From: Cylicocyclus nassatus | Taxonomy: Eukaryota > Nematoda > Chromadorea > Rhabditida > Strongylidae | Direction: 5' to 3' | Length of the DNA: 64,000 bases | Assembly: GCA_958299035.1 (NCBI GenBank) | Contig: CATQJL010000305.1 | Span: 31,943,733 to 32,007,732, forward strand | In this document: one piece after another, positions 35,457-64,000 of the stretch | Position numbering within the stretch: the first letter of the stretch is position 1 | How the letters are laid out: each line of letters starts with the position of its first letter | The notes under the pieces: generated by a model | What the model saw: the letters and a program-made list of their open reading frames with translations, nothing else | The model's database searches: none | What the model was told of the DNA's origin: nothing | Position numbers and translations under genes: made by a program

Positions 35457-38400
35457 GGAGTGAGAGTCAGCCAGGGGAAATGTCTTAGAACGTACAGCTG
35501 TCGTAACACCAGATAAAGTGCAGTTTACTGGAATCACACGGCTGCAGTATAACGATACGAACAAAGAGTATCATATGATCCTTGATTGGTGACGACAGCT
35601 AGTATGGGCGCATGGCCCTAACGTGCAGCTGAACCGATCTCGATAGCATCATATTCATTCATTTATGTTATACACAAAAATGCGCCAAAAATTCAAGCAA
35701 ACCTCCAAAAACTATGCCAAGTTCATCCAAAAAATCATACAAAAAATTAGCATGTCGAAAAAGATCATAGTTTCCTTGCTGGAAAAATCAGGTCGTTCTC
35801 CTCTTTCAAATTTAGGATGCTTCTACCGAGTTTCTTTTCCCTTACCCGGGCGCAGTATGGAACGGCAGAAGATACCAGGGCTTGGCTGACCAACTTAACC
35901 CTGGACGGAAGAATCCGTTAGGCACCCTGTGCGACCAGGAAAAAGGGATCTCTAAACAGAGGGCTCACTGGTTCCTTGATCTATATACATGTGGGTTAAC
36001 AAAGTCAAATAAACCTACTACGCAAATCTTAACAATAGAGATATTGACCTATCATCGTAAACGTACAGTAGGCACTACACATGTGAAATCATTATTATTA
36101 TTATTTATTACATAGGCTAATTATGTTGACCAAACAACCAAATGAAAAGGTCATTTTTGAACACGATCGACTTTGTTTTGAAGGTGATTTAGCTATTTGC
36201 TTTCGCACTCAATAAAAAGCACCAGACCTTTTACAAAACAGGAAGATTACTCGAATGACCTCGGCCTATGGAATTATTGGCTCAAAGAAAGTTAGGGCAT
36301 ACGCCGGTTTCGTTGCATTCTCATCTCCTAGCCAGCTCATCTTTATTTCCTCAGAAGCGGATGTTTCAGTGCTGATTCAACATTCAGTCTATTTGTTTTT
36401 TAAGAACGCCACAAATCATTTTGCGCGTGTAGATATCAGCCACTCTGGGACGAAGATACCCAAAAGCACTTTGCAGCTTGTATCAACGTGCTCTTGATAG
36501 TGGTTCACTATGAGTTACCGCTTGGAATCAATTTGTGGTCACAAATTGGCAAAGCGCCCACGCACTACACTCGCGAACGTGGCCAAGGCGTGCTCGACGC
36601 GGATGCGCAGGTACTACAGGAAAAGGAGCTTGTACTGACACATCCTGTAGTTGCAGAAATAATGTTGGCTAAACATATGCTCGTTTTATTGAGTTTTCAG
36701 CATTCCATATCAGGTCGCTAGCGTGGCAAAAAGGAGGAAGTTCGACTTGAAAAATGGTCAGTTTGTGCAGCATTATCTCAGGCATATTGAGTGCTAGTGA
36801 GCTCATATGCGGTATAGGAGGATCTATTAGGGCTACTGAAAGAACGAATCACGATTGGCTACCTGCAGAGATTTTTCTGCAAGAAGTCGGCTATTTCTTG
36901 TGCCTTAAAATTGCAGCATTTTCTGACGGAATGATTTCAAAGTCCCACTTTTCTGCGCAGAATGAGCCAAATTTTTGATAACAGTTAAATTAGTTTGGAT
37001 GTTGTCTTGCATGTCTTTTAGACCCATCATTCAAGCGTGGAGATTCCTCTAGAATCGAGCCAGTTGCGGAAGGTGTTACGGTCAAAAGCAAGTTTCACAT
37101 CCTTGAATCTTCGTGGTACCTCCGCGATGCGTGCGCAGCGCATGCCCTTAGTGCGCTTTTCGTTTCAGCTCTACTGGATTTTTTTGCTTCTCTCATAAGT
37201 GACTTTGTTCTATTCTGTAATTTCTCTATTTTAAGTGCAAAGAACTCACGAAAACTGCCGCTGATAAGTTTTTACGAGACTTGTTAGCCTTGAGCGCTTT
37301 TAATCAATCTCTCTTTTTTTCTCGATAGTTGGATTTGGATTCAGTATATGGGGATGTCTCTTCAATGGCTGCCACTACAGAATAAGCCTGTATGTCCGAT
37401 TGATTTTTATTAAAGCTGGTTTCTAGGCTTTTTGATGCACCTTTAGGGCTTTGTTTCTAACATTCTGCTCTCAATCTCAAACTTTCTAGTTTTTGTGGCC
37501 GCAGAAAAAAACGTTTAAAAGTGTCCCTCGACTTCTTCTGTTACCTGTATCACCATCATGGTACTGTCATACTAGCGTCAATGAGACTGACTAAAATCCA
37601 AGCGCTGGAAGAAGTTATGAACGTTCTCTTAATGCTTTGGCTTTTCTCAAGTTTCGCATAGATGTTTCCACTTCTCACTTCACTGCTTACTTAATCAAGC
37701 AGAAATGCTTTCGTGTTCGTAAGTGAAATGAGAAGCGTCCAAGTCGTGCCCGCTTTGCGTATGCGTCGCGATGTTACTTATGGGAAGCTGGCCGGGGTCC
37801 ATGCTATATATGAGTGCAACTGCGGGCTTGAAGCCGAAACCTTCTCTTTCAGAAGATTGTGCACTTATTGTTAGGCGGGTTTCTTTGTTCAGCGCGAAAA
37901 AATGACAACAAAAATAGTACTTGTCCAATGTTCATGGCTGATTTCTTTTTCTATGGGTGGATTTTTCTCACATTCGACTTTGAAAGCAAAATTCTGCATT
38001 ATTATGTAGAAAAGGCCTAAACTTTACATTGCCGATTTTGTTTTTTGCGCATGCCCAATGATAGTTGCATCATGACATGCATAAGGGTTAACTTACATTG
38101 GAAGATCTACTTAGCAAATAATATATCATAAAAGACTCAATAGCCCGGTACCCATAATTTTCACAGCAGTAATTTGAGCCTTTTTTATTTTACTTCAAAT
38201 AACAACTGTTGGAATCACGAGCTTTGTAAGCGGAAAATGGAACGAACGAGATTTTGGTTGGCTCCTAATCCCACTGTTTGCCTTTTACTTGAAGTAGGAT
38301 TTTTTAAGTGGGCAAAGACGGAGCAGTGCTTTGTAATAAGTGCGAAAAATAATAGCTAACTCAATACAACTTGATTATGTTTGAAATTGACCATTTCACT

Positions 38401-39100
38401 TGGGTGGCCCAATGGAAACTGCGGAATTCGCTAGAACTTGGTCCACAGAAATTTTGACATGCTACTCTGAATATGTCACTCAATATGCTTGATAGGGTCT
38501 CATCTTGTGGCTAACCTTAGGTAGATGATAATTCTGGGAGGGGGAGTCTACTGGACAATCAGCAGGGGTGGGGGAAAGGGGGGGGGGGGGGGAGTCGTGG
38601 TGGCGGTCATGTGCCACACCTTTTGCGCGACCCTAACTACCAAGCTCTTTCTTTTATAACTTTGATGTTCTTTTACGCGAACGCCACCTTGCTTCAAGGC
38701 AGTCCGAGGCAACATAATCAGGACAAGCCTATGCACCCTTTGATTAAACTGGCTTGGCGGCTAAAAGGCGAGGCTTCGTGACCTAGCTAAGGCTAGGTAA
38801 TGAACAGAGAGCACGCGCGCGGGAGAGACGCAGACTGCGTCGCGGGCGCAAGCGGCCTTAGGTCATAATGCCCCGCCTTTCAGCCGTCAAGCATGTTGAA
38901 TCGGTCAGCATGGCAAACTGGGAACTGTGTACAATGCTTGATGTCTGAGCAAGAAGTGGAAGTCAATAAAAAGTTTTCTTCCTTCCATGTGTATGGACTA
39001 CACAAACTCAATGCCATCAATAAGGTAAGCAAATTAGCAGCAGAGTGAAATTTAGGTTTTTGATAACGCAAGAAAGAACAGCATTTCACATGCTCAACTG
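35457..39100. other. Gene-poor region downstream of the NALCN gene
   Basis: No coding sequence is supported. A G run lies at 38579-38592. Sequence at about 37744-37830 (TATGGGAAGCTGG and flanks) has a diverged relative at 55540-55640. Confidence 0.45.
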
Positions 39101-39341
39101 TTTATTTTTCATGCTTGAACATTTCCAAACTTAATATGAGATCAAATTGTGATACGTGCAGTGCTACTTTTGTCAATTTCAGAATAAGAAAACCATGCTC
39201 ACAATGATAAAATATCAATGACGTAAGTACCCGTACATAACATGGCAAGTTGAAATACAAGTAAAAATACAATAAATTAGTAGATATGTTGAGCAGTAAA
39301 ATCAAACAACTTTCTCTTAAATATCTAAAGGTCTATTGATT

Positions 39342-62820
<23,479 letters not shown>

Positions 62821-63482
62821 CTGAAACGATAATTGACGAAAAGCACAAAGCTCTCACTTTCTGTTGCTAGTGCGCACCCCATGCATCAAAATTTTTACAG
62901 CAAAGTAAGAGAGATAGCGAAACGTACGGCAAAGCGTCTTTCCTTGGGTGTAGGCTCCCAGAAGAACGAGAAAAGTGTGGTAAAAAGTTAAGGGAGTTCG
63001 TGACAGACTGACGAGTGCGATCCGATATTCTAAACGTGGACATGGATGGAAGTTAGTGAGTGAGCTACAAACTATGTAGTTTAGATCTGTATTGCTGGAG
63101 AACATGAACAATCGCGAAGCACAAGTCCGACAGACAGTACGGGTAGAAAGCAGCTCAAAATGACCAAATCTAGTCCTACTTGCTTGCATCTCCCATGGAA
63201 GTAGCAGAAATGCTGAGAGTTTCGGTTTGATAATTACTAAATAATTCATTTTTGCTAGGCTGAGTTGCTCAGTGTTTCAGATAGAAAAATGGGACACGGA
63301 TTGAACTCACCATTTTCTTTCTGAATCTTTTGTTGTTTTTCATTTGCGTATTTTGTTTCCCCTGTTTCATGGAACTGACTATCATACTGTTCTGAATCAT
63401 GTTTTCTCTTTACCGCTCCTTCTTACCTTATCCACATTTGAAAAAGTGATCTGCAAATTTTGCAGAGTGAGGAAAGTTTGTT
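62821..63482. other. NALCN intron, no further exon seen
   Basis: The exon at 62820 starts with one base completing a codon, so an upstream exon must exist. I found none with matching phase up to the right edge. Confidence 0.5.
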
Positions 63483-63960
63483 CTAACAAGGAATGCTTGT
63501 TTAGTCAAAGTGGCCTTTTTTGATGGGGATGTACACCATATTGTAGAGCATAAAATGCTGATTCCAAATCTGCCTTCCGTATCTGCAGAACGTTTATGGA
63601 CGAGAAGTTATGAGCGTTTTCTGGAGTCAAAAATTGAATGTGCAAATGTGGCAAAAATAACTTTTTCTAGCTCTTCAACGGAGCAATGATAATCACCAAA
63701 ACACTTCACTTGAAAAATATTCTGAAATAAAAATTATACCACACTTGGTTACGTTATTTGAAGGCTAGTAAGATTCTAACAACTCATTTTATTCAAAATG
63801 CACATTCAATTTTTGGCTCAAAAAAGGCTCATAACTTCTCGTCCATAAACGCTCTGCAGATAAGGAAGACAGTTTTGGAATCAGCGTTTTATGCGCTTTA
63901 ATATGGTATACATCTCATTTGGAAATGCCACTTCGACCAAACAAGCTTCCCTTGTAAGAT
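63483..63960. mobile_element. ~480-bp fold-back element, same family as 21855-22555
   Basis: The arms (63483-63660 and 63795-63960) are inverted copies containing ACAAGG near the ends, then AATGCTGATTCCAAATCTG and CGTTTATGGACGAGAAGTTA. The outer portion matches the arms at 21.9 and 22.5 kb. It lies in the NALCN intron. Confidence 0.78.
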
Positions 63961-64000
63961 AACGGACTGCCACTCCTAGCCATGTGCATTCATAGTGAAA

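Overview
The window is nuclear DNA of a nematode, most likely a clade V (rhabditid or strongylid) worm. The basis is gene content and gene style: proteins close to C. elegans NDUV-2 and to NCA/NALCN channels, many short exons, TTTTAG/TTTCAG splice acceptors, acceptors lying just before start codons as expected for spliced-leader trans-splicing, and a heavy load of Tc1/mariner-type and fold-back repeats. The species cannot be named from the sequence alone.

Layout. (1) 0.9-5.9 kb, minus strand: two tightly spaced host genes, the complex I subunit nduv-2 and, about 110 bp past its poly(A) signal, a TRMT11-like tRNA methyltransferase; this looks like an operon. (2) 6-23 kb: a repeat-rich stretch with a possible small six-exon gene (9.6-10.5 kb), a broken DDE transposase gene with tiny introns (11.2-12.8 kb), several fold-back palindromes and MITEs, and a decayed CR1-like LINE (17-20.7 kb). 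(3) 23.9-26.9 kb: a pair of GC-rich inverted repeats enclosing two convergent, damaged host-gene fragments (a MADF-domain gene and a HEAT-repeat gene that most resembles GCN1). (4) 27-39 kb: no host gene seen; AT-rich repeats and a three-layer nest of palindromic elements (29.6-34.0 kb). (5) 39.3-62.8 kb, minus strand: the 3' two thirds of a NALCN/NCA sodium leak channel (domains III and IV and C-terminus; the 5' part lies beyond the right edge). Its 13.7-kb intron holds an LTR retrotransposon with gag and protease but no polymerase, in sense orientation, and a complete TSSK-like Ser/Thr kinase gene on the opposite strand, whose own first intron carries a mariner-type MITE.

The host genes do not form one pathway. 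The points of most interest are the nesting of genes and elements in the NALCN intron, the gene fragments held between inverted repeats, the nest of palindromes with readable insertion order, a MITE family with 9-bp target duplications, and a fold-back family carrying tRNA-like modules. Exon coordinates were read by eye from splice signals and codon phase; no alignment or search was run.
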